A DNA stretch of 64,000 bases, from positions 44,502 through 108,501 of the forward strand of contig JBDTVS010000048.1 of NCBI GenBank assembly GCA_040007095.1. Reading direction: 5' to 3'. A program made the translations under genes and the position numbers. The stretch comes from JBDTVS01 sp040007095. GTDB taxonomy: Bacteria > Acidobacteriota > Vicinamibacteria > Vicinamibacterales > CAVVIG01. Below are positions 16,728 through 25,937 of this stretch, piece by piece. The notes under the pieces are model-generated. The model was not told the DNA's origin and searched no databases. It saw only the letters and a list, made by a program, of their open reading frames with translations. Position 1 is the first letter of the stretch, and each line of letters begins with the position of its first letter.

Positions 16728-17684
16728 ATGCGCCCGGTGACCTCGGCGCTCTCAGCACTGGTTCTTGTCGCCTGGTTCGCGTCGGGCGCTCGGGCCGCGG
16801 ATCGCTACGCCGTCGTCATCACCGGCGCTTCGGGCGGGCAGGGGTACGCGGAAAAATACGACAAGTGGCGCTCGTCGTTTCTGCTGACGCTGAAGCGGAC
16901 GTTCAACTATCCAGACGATCACGTCTTCGTGCTCGCGGACACCGAAGGACGAACGGTTGGCCGGGCCACGCGCGACAACGTCCGTCGCGTCTTCAGCGGG
17001 CTGCGCGCTCGATTGATGAACGACGACCTGCTGTTCGTGATCTTGATCGGCCACGGGACAACGGATGAAGACGAGGCGAAGTTCAACCTGGTCGGGCCGG
17101 ACCTGAGCTCCGCCGAATGGGCCGACCTGTTGAAGCCGATCGCCGGCAGGCTGGTGGTGGTGAACACCACGGGCGGGAGCTTTCCCTTCATGCGCCGCCT
17201 GGCGGGAAAGGGCCGCATCGTGGTGACCGCGACCGACTCGGCGGCCCAGCAATTCGAGACAGTGATGCCGGAGTTCTTCATCAAGGCGTTCGACGACCCG
17301 GCGGCCGACGAGGACAAAAACGGTCGCGTCTCGATCTGGGAGGCGTTCAACTACGCCAGCCGCGCCGTCCATCAGTGGTTCGAGCAGCGCGGCCAGCTGT
17401 CGACCGAACGTCCGCTGCTCGACGACAACGGCGACGGCGTGGGCCGGGAGGCGCAGAACCCCGGCACCGATGGCGCGCTGGCTCGAACGGTCTATCTCGC
17501 GGAGGAGCCGCCAGGCGCCGGCGATCCGGACCTCTTGAAGCGGCGCGCGGCGCTTGAACGGCAGCTCGACGACCTCCGCACCCGGAAAGCGTCGTCGCCA
17601 AATCGCGGCCAGCTCGATTCGGAAATCGAGAGATTACTGATCGACATCGCCCAGCTGTCGCGACAGTTGCGGGAGAAGCCGTGA
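16728..17684 (+). CDS. Secreted C13-type caspase-fold protein, probably catalytically inactive
   Basis: A 318-residue exported protein: signal peptide (cleavage near ARAA), caspase/legumain-like fold, and a C-terminal coiled coil (residues ~260-318). A strong SD (CAGGAG) precedes ATG 16728. The catalytic His-Gly pair is present (LIGHGT, His109). The strand that should end in the nucleophilic Cys reads VVVNTTGGSF (146-151), with Thr/Gly instead. LDDNGDGVGRE is a conserved acidic loop of bacterial members. It closes the MoxR/vWA cluster, so it may be a binding or scaffolding pseudo-protease. The missing Cys is directly read; inactivity is inferred. Confidence 0.75.
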   Translation: MRPVTSALSALVLVAWFASGARAADRYAVVITGASGGQGYAEKYDKWRSSFLLTLKRTFNYPDDHVFVLADTEGRTVGRATRDNVRRVFSGLRARLMNDDLLFVILIGHGTTDEDEAKFNLVGPDLSSAEWADLLKPIAGRLVVVNTTGGSFPFMRRLAGKGRIVVTATDSAAQQFETVMPEFFIKAFDDPAADEDKNGRVSIWEAFNYASRAVHQWFEQRGQLSTERPLLDDNGDGVGREAQNPGTDGALARTVYLAEEPPGAGDPDLLKRRAALERQLDDLRTRKASSPNRGQLDSEIERLLIDIAQLSRQLREKP

Positions 17685-17772
17685 TCCACGGCCTTGCAAC
17701 CGAGCCTCGGATCAGATCGACGTGGCGTCGGGTCGTTTCGGGTGGCATAGGATTATTCGAGGAGCACTCCAG

Positions 17773-17862
17773 ATGAATCGGCAATCTCTCGACGAGGCCT
17801 TGGGAAAGGTCTGCGCATTGAGCGCCTCGAAGATCTCGTCTGCGGCCCGGGACGAGCTTTGA
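17773..17862 (+). other. Possible 29-codon small ORF in the caspase-rhomboid gap
   Basis: In the convergent gap 17685-17935, an ATG at 17773 follows GGAGCACTCCAG (a possible SD about 8 bases upstream) and opens a 29-residue frame, MNRQSLDEALGKVCALSASK and onward, ending TGA 17860-17862. The composition is helical and mildly amphipathic. It could be a true small protein or the relic of a longer gene. The rest of the gap shows nothing recognisable. Confidence 0.25.
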
Positions 17863-17935
17863 GACTGTGCATGAGTTTCACGCGCCCGGGTCAGTATCGA
17901 CGCGTGGCGGTCTCGATCTGCGCCTTCCTAGAGGT

Positions 17936-18595
17936 TCAGATTCGGCTCCCGTAGTCCCACGCATCGATCTGGCGCTTGCGGAACACGAACACACCGATCA
18001 GGCCGGTGACGAAGCCTGCGACGTGTGCGGCAAACGCCACGCCCCCGTTCGCGGACGCGGTGACGCTGCCGGCATTCAGGAGTTGAAGCAGAAACCAGAA
18101 TCCGAGCAGGAAGACGGCCGGCAGCTCGATGATGTCCCAGATGATGATGAGCGGGATGAGCGTCAGCACCCGCGATTTGGGGAACAGCACAAAGTACGCG
18201 CCCATCACGCCGGCAATGGCGCCGCTCGCGCCGATGGTGGGCAAGGTGGAGGTCGGATCCATCAAGACCTGCCCGATCGCGGCGGTCAGGCCGCAAAGTA
18301 GATAGAAGACGATGAATCGGCCGTGTCCGAGCCGGTCTTCGACATTGTCGCCGAAGATCCAGAGGTACCACATGTTGCCGATCACGTGGCCCCAGCCGCC
18401 GTGCAGAAACATCGACGTGACCAGTGTGGGCAGACGCAGGTCCGCGGGCACGACACCGTACATTTGAAGAAACGGCGTGAGCGCATCGCGCGGCAGGCTG
18501 ATCTCGAACCACCACGCGGCCGCATTCAGCACGATGATCGTCACCGTGACGTACGGCGTCGTCCGCGACGGGATGACGTCCCGCAGAGGGATCAT
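17936..18595 (-). CDS. Rhomboid-family intramembrane serine protease
   Basis: A 219-residue polytopic protein with six to seven membrane helices. GASGAIAG (helix 4) carries the catalytic Ser, and AAHVAGF (helix 6) the catalytic His; HGGWGHVIGNMWYLW is the conserved helix 2 block. It cleaves membrane helices of unknown substrates. Its ATG at 18595 lies three bases below the leuA stop, so the two form a minus-strand operon. The last residues (YGSRI) are polar. The family call is very secure. Confidence 0.93.
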   Translation of the reverse strand: MIPLRDVIPSRTTPYVTVTIIVLNAAAWWFEISLPRDALTPFLQMYGVVPADLRLPTLVTSMFLHGGWGHVIGNMWYLWIFGDNVEDRLGHGRFIVFYLLCGLTAAIGQVLMDPTSTLPTIGASGAIAGVMGAYFVLFPKSRVLTLIPLIIIWDIIELPAVFLLGFWFLLQLLNAGSVTASANGGVAFAAHVAGFVTGLIGVFVFRKRQIDAWDYGSRI

Positions 18596-18598
18596 GCG

Positions 18599-19786
<1,188 letters not shown>

Positions 19787-19793
19787 GTTGTGA

Positions 19794-19823
19794 GTTGTAG
19801 CTGGTCGGCCAGGTAGAAGTCAA
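19794..19823 (-). promoter_or_regulatory. Probable leuA-rhomboid promoter
   Basis: Reading the minus strand, TTGACT (19823-19818) and TACAAC (19799-19794) are separated by 18 bases. Seven bases lie between the -10 box and the leuA ATG at 19786, so the transcript would start at about the start codon with no leader. No SD precedes leuA. Confidence 0.5.
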
Positions 19824-19843
19824 AGTGATAATTATTACAGAAA

Positions 19844-19859
19844 TATAATATTGAATTAT
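19844..19859 (+). promoter_or_regulatory. LysR-type binding box overlapping the regulator's own -10
   Basis: ATAATATTGAATTAT (19845-19859) has perfect 5-bp arms ATAAT and ATTAT around a 5-bp spacer, fitting the T-N11-A rule of LysR-type boxes. TATAAT (19844-19849) overlaps it as a plausible -10 for the regulator gene. A second palindrome, ATAATTAT (19828-19835), lies 10 bases upstream. The patch is strikingly AT-rich for this genome. Autorepression plus control of leuA is the natural inference. Confidence 0.55.
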
Positions 19860-19868
19860 GATGACCCC

Positions 19869-20786
19869 ATGGATATCGCGGGGCTGAAGACCTTTCTCGC
19901 CGTCGCGCAGGAGCGCAGCTTCTCACGCGCCGCCGCCAAGGTGCATCGCACCCAGCCGGCCGTGAGTCAGGCGGTCCGGCGCCTCGAAGCCGATCTGGGC
20001 GAACAGCTGTTCGATCGATCGTCGAAGAGCGGCACGTTGACCGACGCCGGCAGGGTCTTGCACAACTACGGACAGCGGCTCGTGCGGCTGGCGGAGGAAA
20101 CGGAGTCTGCGATGCGCGAGCTCCGCGATCTGCAGCGTGGTCGCGTGCTCATCGGCGCCAACGAGGCCGCGGTGCACACCCTGTTGCCGCTGATCGGGCG
20201 GTTCCGCCAGCGCTTCGCGGACATCGCGATTGACGTTCGTCGCGTGCCCGCCCGGCAGATCGCCGTCGAGGTGCAGCAGGGCAGCCTCGACTTCGGCGCG
20301 CTCACGTTCCATCCCTCGGAAACGGGGCTGCTCGAGATTCCCGTCGGCAGCGACGAACTGGTGCTACTCGTGCATCCCGAGCATCCACTGGCCACCCGGC
20401 GTCAGGTGACCATGGAGGAACTGGCGAGCGAGCCGATCGTCGCGCACAACGATCCGTCTCCGGCGCGCGAGCGCGTGCTGCGATTGTTCGAACAGAAACA
20501 CATCGCGCTGAAGATGGTGATTTCGCTGCCCAGTCTCGACGGCATCAAGCGGGCGGTCGAGCTGAAGCTGGGCGTGGCGCTGCTGCCGAGGCGGTGCGCC
20601 ATCACGGAAATCGCGAGCGGGCGGCTCGTCGGCGTGCTGGTCGCGGGCGTCTCGAGGCGTCGACAGGTCACCCTGGTCTGCCGACGCGCCAACCGGTCGC
20701 ATGCCGCCGACGCGTTTCTCGCGCTCGCACAGGAGAAGCCGCAGTCGGAAGACAAGGCGCCGCGGCCGCGGACCACGCAGAAATAG
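19869..20786 (+). CDS. LysR-family transcriptional regulator
   Basis: A 305-residue regulator: winged helix-turn-helix at residues ~1-60 (GLKTFLAVAQERSFSRAAA, then HRTQPAVSQAVRRLE), a linker helix, and a periplasmic-binding-protein-like effector domain from ~90. ATG 19869 is chosen because the upstream in-frame TTG (19851) overlaps the -10 box. The C-terminal tail is basic and probably disordered. It is divergent from leuA across an 82-bp gap holding a LysR-type palindrome, so it probably controls leuA-rhomboid; the E. coli leuO-leuABCD arrangement is a parallel. The effector is unknown. Confidence 0.87.
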   Translation: MDIAGLKTFLAVAQERSFSRAAAKVHRTQPAVSQAVRRLEADLGEQLFDRSSKSGTLTDAGRVLHNYGQRLVRLAEETESAMRELRDLQRGRVLIGANEAAVHTLLPLIGRFRQRFADIAIDVRRVPARQIAVEVQQGSLDFGALTFHPSETGLLEIPVGSDELVLLVHPEHPLATRRQVTMEELASEPIVAHNDPSPARERVLRLFEQKHIALKMVISLPSLDGIKRAVELKLGVALLPRRCAITEIASGRLVGVLVAGVSRRRQVTLVCRRANRSHAADAFLALAQEKPQSEDKAPRPRTTQK

Positions 20787-20812
20787 ATCGACGACCCTCT
20801 GTCAGGCAGCCG

Positions 20813-20875
20813 ACGGTTTTTGAACCACAAAGAACACCAAGAACACGAAGGAGGCTGTTGTTTTTGAAGACGGCT
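20813..20875 (+). repeat. 9-nt-period repeat in the lysR-DUF4440 gap
   Basis: ACCACAAAGAACACCAAG followed by AACACGAAGG (20823-20852) gives three to four nonamer units. It is bracketed by two copies of TTTTTGAA (20818-20825 and 20860-20867). It lies between convergent genes and could serve as a weak terminator or be a decayed mobile repeat. Confidence 0.55.
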
Positions 20876-20886
20876 TTGTGAGTCCG

Positions 20887-21507
20887 TCATGGCTTGATGT
20901 TCTGCACGGCAGTGGCCGCACTCGGATCGACACCGGCGGGCGACACGGTCGGCCCGTGCACGGTCCGGTGTGAAAGGAACTGCCATGCTCCCTCGCGTTT
21001 CGCGTACACGCGCTCGAACCAGATCGAGTTCAGTCGCCCGGGAGCGGCGGTGTTCCGATTCCTGGGTAGATACAGACTGACGTATCGCCCGTAGGTGATG
21101 GCCACATCTGCGTGCATCTCCACTCGGACGCTGTCGAGATCGTGTACGAGATATTCCTTGTCCGCGACTCGCTTCAGGAACGCCGCCTTGTCGTCGGACA
21201 TCAAGGGCTTGCCGCCGGTGGTCCAGCCGTCGCCGTGCACGAAACTGAAGTCGCGCGGCGTGACGCTGTCGACAAAGGCGACGTCGCCCCGGACGACGGC
21301 GTCTTCGATTTTCTGTTCGAGCGCCAGCACTTCTGCGGCGGCGGTTCTGTCCGCTGGCGCCGCGGCTGGAGGGGGCGCCGGGGGCCGAGGTCCGGCACCC
21401 GACGTGCCGGGCGCCTGTGCGAAGGTCAGCTGGCCCGCCGACAGGACGGTGACGGCGGCTAGCAGCGGCCTACACAGGTGTTGGAGCGTGACACCCCAAG
21501 CGAACAT
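20887..21507 (-). CDS. Secreted DUF4440 (SnoaL/NTF2-like) protein, paralogue 1
   Basis: A 206-residue exported protein with an ideal SD (AAGGAGG, five bases before ATG 21507), a signal peptide ending near LTFAQA and a proline-rich linker. A DUF4440 domain of the NTF2-like cone fold follows (ALEQKIEDAVVRGDVAFVDS, HGDGWTTGGKP, YGRYVSLYLP, ERVYAKREGAWQFLSHRTVHG). Such proteins are often called ketosteroid-isomerase-like but rarely have known activity. The two paralogues at 22380 and 22949 share the same blocks. It is transcribed after the NIPSNAP gene, with an 18-base gap. Confidence 0.82.
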   Translation of the reverse strand: MFAWGVTLQHLCRPLLAAVTVLSAGQLTFAQAPGTSGAGPRPPAPPPAAAPADRTAAAEVLALEQKIEDAVVRGDVAFVDSVTPRDFSFVHGDGWTTGGKPLMSDDKAAFLKRVADKEYLVHDLDSVRVEMHADVAITYGRYVSLYLPRNRNTAAPGRLNSIWFERVYAKREGAWQFLSHRTVHGPTVSPAGVDPSAATAVQNIKP

Positions 21508-21525
21508 CGCAACCTCCTTGATGGA

Positions 21526-21978
21526 CTACTCTGTAATCCTGATCGCCGTGAACGAACCGCTCGGCATCATGTCGATGTTGTGGGCCTTGATGATCAGCCT
21601 TGCATTCGGGTCCCGCTCCTGCGCGATGACAACCTCCCGAAACTCCGGATCGGATTGCGCTTCCCGTAGCCGCTTGTCGCGCTCTTCCTTCGACGGATAC
21701 CCTCGCATGTAGATGAATGTATCGGCGGCATCGATCCCGAGCTCGGGGTCGCTTTGCTGCGGGATGAAGTACCCGACGTTGGTAATTCCGTGTCTGGCGT
21801 AGATCGCCGCGGTTCGGCTCGCGAACCGTGCCGCCAGGGCGTCTCGTTTTCCCGGTTGGGCCTTGTAGATCCGCAGTTCGTAGAACCCGGGGAACGCCTG
21901 CTGCTGAGCGTAGCCCCAACCGATCCCGGCGACGCCAAACGCCACGCCCAGCATCGCGATAGCTGTCCACTTCACCAT
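21526..21978 (-). CDS. Secreted NIPSNAP-family protein
   Basis: A 150-residue protein with SD AAAGGAG before ATG 21978 and a signal peptide (WTAIAMLGVAFGVAGIGWGYA). The mature part is one NIPSNAP domain, a dimeric alpha/beta-barrel fold, visible as YELRIYKAQPGK, then NVGYFIPQQSDP, DTFIYMRGYPSKEERDKR and a final beta strand. The function of bacterial members is unknown. It is cotranscribed with DUF4440 paralogue 1, suggesting a shared extracytoplasmic role. Confidence 0.85.
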   Translation of the reverse strand: MVKWTAIAMLGVAFGVAGIGWGYAQQQAFPGFYELRIYKAQPGKRDALAARFASRTAAIYARHGITNVGYFIPQQSDPELGIDAADTFIYMRGYPSKEERDKRLREAQSDPEFREVVIAQERDPNARLIIKAHNIDMMPSGSFTAIRITE

Positions 21979-22379
21979 ATCGACTCCTTTTCGAGACCGG
22001 CCCCGACGAGATCGTGGCCATTTTACGCGCTTGGCAGGCTGCCGTAGCTCCTTACAAAATGCCGGCACACGCAATTTCGTCCGACCAGATGAACCGGGCA
22101 GACGCCCCTCGAGGCCAGACGCAGTTTCGATGTCCACCACAAATGCCCTTCAAAATGCCCTGGAATAAGTCTCGAGCCCGAAGTCTCAAGGCTGCGGACT
22201 GCCAACTTCAGGCTTGAAACTTGACCAATGAAATGCGCGCCAATGGTCTATCTCGGTGTGCTCGGTCTGCTCGGTGTGCCCGGTGGTGAACGTCGACCCG
22301 ACATGCGGCGCGATTCTCGTTGGACCTTGTGCCCGCCCTGTGGTCAAATTCGATGGCGGCTTCCGAGAAGAGGACTCCG
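21979..22379. other. 400-bp divergent intergenic region with two repeat patches
   Basis: No gene is supported here. Bases 22172-22215 hold short-period units (GAAGTCTCAAGG, AACTTCAGGCTTGAAACTTG) resembling the repeat at 851-998. Bases 22251-22290 hold the inverse form of the AACACCGAG repeat (CTCGGTGTGCTCGGTCTG). The promoters for the two diverging secreted-protein operons must lie here, but I cannot pin them down. Confidence 0.5.
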
Positions 22380-22931
22380 ATGCGTATCCCATACGTTGTT
22401 GCACTCGCCGTCGTGACCGTCTTGTCAGGACCGCTGAGAATTGCCCCGGTCGTGGTTTCGGGCCAGAAGGCCGCGGCCTCGCCGCCGCATGCGTCTCCGG
22501 CGCAGGGCGCCGATGCGGCGGAGGTGCTCGGCCTGGACCAGAAAATCGGGTCGGCCGTGGTGCGCGGCGATACGGCGTTTGTCGACAGCGTGACGCCGAG
22601 CGACTTCGTCATGGTGCACGGCGATGGCTGGACCAACGGCGGCAAGCCGCTGAGCACCGACACCAAGGAAAGCATGCTGCGCAGAGTCACCACCAAGTAC
22701 TACGACGTGATCGATTTCGACTCGGTCAAGGTCGAGATGCACGGAGACGTGGCGATTACTTATGGCCGTTATCTCGCGCACGTGCCCGGAAGTGCTGCCG
22801 AGAGAGCCTGGTTCGCCGTCTGGTTCGAGCGGGTCTACGCGAAGCGCGATGGCCGGTGGATCTACCTGTCGCATCGGACCGTGCACGGTCCGACCTTCGG
22901 GGCCGATCGCCAAGCGGTGAGCGACAAGTAG
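22380..22931 (+). CDS. Secreted DUF4440 protein, paralogue 2
   Basis: A 183-residue exported protein with SD-like AGAGGA before ATG 22380. The signal peptide (RIPYVVALAVVTVLSG) and a short Ala/Pro linker precede a DUF4440 domain. Blocks SDFVMVHGDGWTNGGKPLS, VKVEMHGDVAITYGRYL and RWIYLSHRTVHG are nearly identical to those of the next gene and close to paralogue 1, showing local duplication. The next gene starts 17 bases later, so the two form an operon. Confidence 0.82.
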   Translation: MRIPYVVALAVVTVLSGPLRIAPVVVSGQKAAASPPHASPAQGADAAEVLGLDQKIGSAVVRGDTAFVDSVTPSDFVMVHGDGWTNGGKPLSTDTKESMLRRVTTKYYDVIDFDSVKVEMHGDVAITYGRYLAHVPGSAAERAWFAVWFERVYAKRDGRWIYLSHRTVHGPTFGADRQAVSDK

Positions 22932-22948
22932 CAGTCTGGAGAGCAGCC

Positions 22949-23533
22949 GTGCGTCCTCGATTCCTCTCAGTCGTCATCGTCGCTATCGTGGGCACCGTGG
23001 CCTCGCAGTCTCTGAGCTCGAGCAACATCCTCGCAAGCCACGCCGGAGCAGCCTCCGCTCCTTCGCCAGTATCGACTGTGGCGAAGGCTGAACCTTACGT
23101 TGCCGAATCGGACGGGGCCGCAGAGGTCCTCGAGTTGGAGAGAAACATCGGCGCCGCGATCGTGCGCGGCGATGCGGCCTACTTCGACAGCGTCACCTCG
23201 AGCGACTTCGTCATGGTGCATGGCGACGGCTGGACCACTGGCGGCAAGCCCGCGCTCGTGGACGACAAAGCCAGCTTCATGAAACGGATTGCGAGCCATT
23301 CGTACGCCGCGCACGACTACGATTCGGTCAATGTCGAGATGCATGGCGACGTGGCCATTACCTACGGCCGGTATGTCGGCAACATCCCGAGCTCTGGTCC
23401 TGGACGCGCGTGGTTCTCCGTCTGGTACGAAAAGGTGTACGCCAAACGGGGTGGCCGTTGGCTGTACCTCTCGCATCGCACCGTGAACGGCGCCCACTAC
23501 GGCATCGATCGGGAGTCGGTCAGTCACCGATGA
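22949..23533 (+). CDS. Secreted DUF4440 protein, paralogue 3
   Basis: A 194-residue exported protein starting at GTG 22949 with SD GGAGAG about eight bases upstream. The signal region (FLSVVIVAIVGTVASQSLS) is followed by a variable linker and a DUF4440 domain with SSDFVMVHGDGWTTGGKPAL and YGRYVGNIPSSGPGRAWFS. It is a tandem duplicate of the gene at 22380; the mature domains are alike while the signal peptides differ. The activity is unknown. Confidence 0.82.
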   Translation: MRPRFLSVVIVAIVGTVASQSLSSSNILASHAGAASAPSPVSTVAKAEPYVAESDGAAEVLELERNIGAAIVRGDAAYFDSVTSSDFVMVHGDGWTTGGKPALVDDKASFMKRIASHSYAAHDYDSVNVEMHGDVAITYGRYVGNIPSSGPGRAWFSVWYEKVYAKRGGRWLYLSHRTVNGAHYGIDRESVSHR

Positions 23534-23587
23534 ACGCGTGGTCACCTGCTCAGACTCCCTGACGCCATCCGGCCAGCGGTGCGGCAT

Positions 23588-25834
23588 ATGGCTGACCCCG
23601 TGAGAAGGCGCACCGCTCAAGTCCTCGTCGGCACATTCATCACGCTCGTGGCGGCCGCGCCTCACGCCGCGGGCTTAGCAGGCCTGGCCTACCTCGCGAT
23701 CGATCTGAAAACCCACGCGACCCGCGCCGTCGTCAATCCCGCAGCGCTCGATGTGCCGGTTCTTCCGGGCTCGGTGATGAAGATTGCGACCATCGCGGCG
23801 GCTCTGGAGTCGGCCGTGGTCGGCGAACGCACCGGCATCATGTGCACCAGAGAGGTGAGCGTCGCGGGTCACCGGCTCGTCTGCACGCATCCAGACTTCC
23901 ATCGGCCGCTTCGAGCGGCTGAGGCGCTGGCCTTTTCCTGCAACGTGTTCGCAGCGACTGTTGCTACTCGCACCTCTCGCAGCGCGCTCGATCGGGCGTT
24001 GACCAGCCTCGGTCTCCCCGCGAGCGACACGCGATGGCCCGTCGCCGCGTCCGGACTCGGCGTCGAAGGAAACCACGTGACGCCCCGCGGGCTCATCGAC
24101 ATGATGGTTCGCATCACCGCGGAGCCGTCGTCCCTGGCGTGGAATCCGACCACCTTGCGCGTCATTCGCGAGGGATTACACCAGGCGGCCCAGCAGGGAA
24201 CGGCGTCCGCCCTTGCGGAGCGCGGAGTGGACGCTCTGGCGAAAACCGGCACGGTCGTCAGGGCGGGCGTCCAGCAGGGGCTCGTCGTTGGGGTCACTCC
24301 CTCTGCCGGGCCATCGATCGGATTCTTCCTCGTCGGCTCAGGTGTCGCCGGCATGGACGCCGCGGCCCTCGCTGCCGAGCGACTCGCTGCACCGCGAGCC
24401 GCGGCTGCGCCATTCTCTCTACCGCCGAATGAGGCGACCGCACTTCGAGCGGCTGTCGGCGCCACGCTCCGTGTTGGCGTGATTCGCGACGGCGGCCGGT
24501 ATGAGGTCCGGACGATGGCGATGGAGGAATACGTCGCGGGAGTTGTGGCCGGCGAGGCCGCCCGCGGCAGCAGTCAGGCGGCGCTCGAAGCGCTGGCGAT
24601 CACGGTGCGCACCTTCGCGACGGCGAACCGGGGACGCCACCATGCCGACGGCTTCGACGTCTGCGATCTGACACACTGCCAGGCACTGGGCAGGGCGTCG
24701 TCGGCCACCAGACGCGCGGCGGAGTCCACCGCCGGACAGGTGCTGCTGGATCACGGTCACGTCGCCTCGGTGTATTACTCCGCATCCTGTGGGGGGATGT
24801 CGGAGCGACCCTCGCAGGTGTGGGCCGGCGCGCCCGATCCCTCGTTTCTGCCGGCGGCCAACGACGAGGCCTGTCAAGGTGAGCCGGCGTGGGTTTCAGA
24901 CCTCACCGCGGCGGATCTACTGCGCGCGCTCAAACGCGGCGGCTTTACCGGTGACCAGCTTCGCGGCCTGACCGTCGTCGAGCGCAACGCCTCGGGCCGC
25001 GTGCGGCGGCTCGCTCTCGCAGGGCTGACGCCGAACGAGATCTCCGGGGAGAGCCTGCGGACGCTCGTCGGAAGAACCCTTGGATGGCAGCACCTGAAGA
25101 GCACTGCGTTCGCAGTGCGGCGAACCGCATCGGGCTACAGTTTTGCCGGGCACGGCTCCGGGCACGGTGTGGGTCTGTGCGTCCTGGGGTCGTCGCGGTT
25201 GGCTGCACGAGGAATGCCGGCGGAGCGCATCCTCTCGCGATACTTCCCCGGACTGGCGCTATCGTCCAGAGCGCCGCGGGTGGACGCCGCGGGAAATCCT
25301 CTTCGGCTTGTGCTTCCGGAAGCCGACGAAGGGGCGCGCGCGACGATCGACGATCTCGCAACGAAGACGCGGCGGTCGCTGGAGGTGACGCTTGGTGTCG
25401 GGGGGCCGGAGTCTATCGTGCTTCGGTTTCATCCCACCGTAGAAAGCTATCAGCGAGCCACAGGACAACCGTGGTTCACGACCGCCGCCACCGTGGGACA
25501 CGAGATTCATCTCGTTCCACTTGCCGTGCTCCGCCAGCGCGGCGCCCTCGAGCGGACGGTTCGTCACGAGCTTGTCCATGTGCTTGCTGATTCTGCGTTA
25601 GCAGACCGTCCACTCTGGGTGCGGGAGGGCGCGGCGATGTACTTCGCGGGCGAGCGACCGGTCACGCGAGACGTGCCACGTCCTCTCGATCCCAAGCACG
25701 ACCTGACGTGCCCGACCGACGCCGAGCTCCGTCACCCGGCATCCCGCGATGCGATGGGCGTCGCCTATGTCCGAGCCGTCGAGTGCTTCGCGCGGGCGAT
25801 CGACGCCGGGAAGAAATGGACGGACGTCAGATAG
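23588..25834 (+). CDS. Three-domain cell-wall protein: transpeptidase-like, SpoIID/LytB, MA-type metallopeptidase
   Basis: A 748-residue exported protein. After the signal peptide comes a penicillin-binding/class D beta-lactamase-like domain with SxxK (Ser62-Lys65, GSVMK), SxN (Ser117-Cys-Asn119) and KTG (219-221). Residues ~265-545 are a SpoIID/LytB domain (MAMEEYVAGVVAGEAARG, YYSASCGGMSE, GHGSGHGVGLC). The C terminus is a zinc peptidase-like domain with HELVH (660-664) and REGAA (Glu680). SpoIID acts on denuded glycan or stimulates amidases. The start could also be GTG 23579; no SD is clear. The fusion of the three activities is the notable feature. Confidence 0.82.
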   Translation: MADPVRRRTAQVLVGTFITLVAAAPHAAGLAGLAYLAIDLKTHATRAVVNPAALDVPVLPGSVMKIATIAAALESAVVGERTGIMCTREVSVAGHRLVCTHPDFHRPLRAAEALAFSCNVFAATVATRTSRSALDRALTSLGLPASDTRWPVAASGLGVEGNHVTPRGLIDMMVRITAEPSSLAWNPTTLRVIREGLHQAAQQGTASALAERGVDALAKTGTVVRAGVQQGLVVGVTPSAGPSIGFFLVGSGVAGMDAAALAAERLAAPRAAAAPFSLPPNEATALRAAVGATLRVGVIRDGGRYEVRTMAMEEYVAGVVAGEAARGSSQAALEALAITVRTFATANRGRHHADGFDVCDLTHCQALGRASSATRRAAESTAGQVLLDHGHVASVYYSASCGGMSERPSQVWAGAPDPSFLPAANDEACQGEPAWVSDLTAADLLRALKRGGFTGDQLRGLTVVERNASGRVRRLALAGLTPNEISGESLRTLVGRTLGWQHLKSTAFAVRRTASGYSFAGHGSGHGVGLCVLGSSRLAARGMPAERILSRYFPGLALSSRAPRVDAAGNPLRLVLPEADEGARATIDDLATKTRRSLEVTLGVGGPESIVLRFHPTVESYQRATGQPWFTTAATVGHEIHLVPLAVLRQRGALERTVRHELVHVLADSALADRPLWVREGAAMYFAGERPVTRDVPRPLDPKHDLTCPTDAELRHPASRDAMGVAYVRAVECFARAIDAGKKWTDVR

Positions 25835-25892
25835 CAGACGTGATGGCCGCGTGTCAGGCCCTGGCGGGAATCGAGGCTGTTAAGTGCGGGCG

Positions 25893-25922
25893 CATCGACG
25901 GCCACGATGGCAGCTTTTGTTT
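25893..25922 (+). terminator. Weak hairpin plus T-rich tract between convergent genes
   Basis: CATCG (25893-25897) and CGATG (25905-25909) pair around a 7-base loop, followed by GCAGCTTTTGTTTC. The stem is only five base pairs, so this is a marginal Rho-independent terminator for the SpoIID gene. Confidence 0.3.
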
Positions 25923-25937
25923 CTTCTGGGCCTTAGT

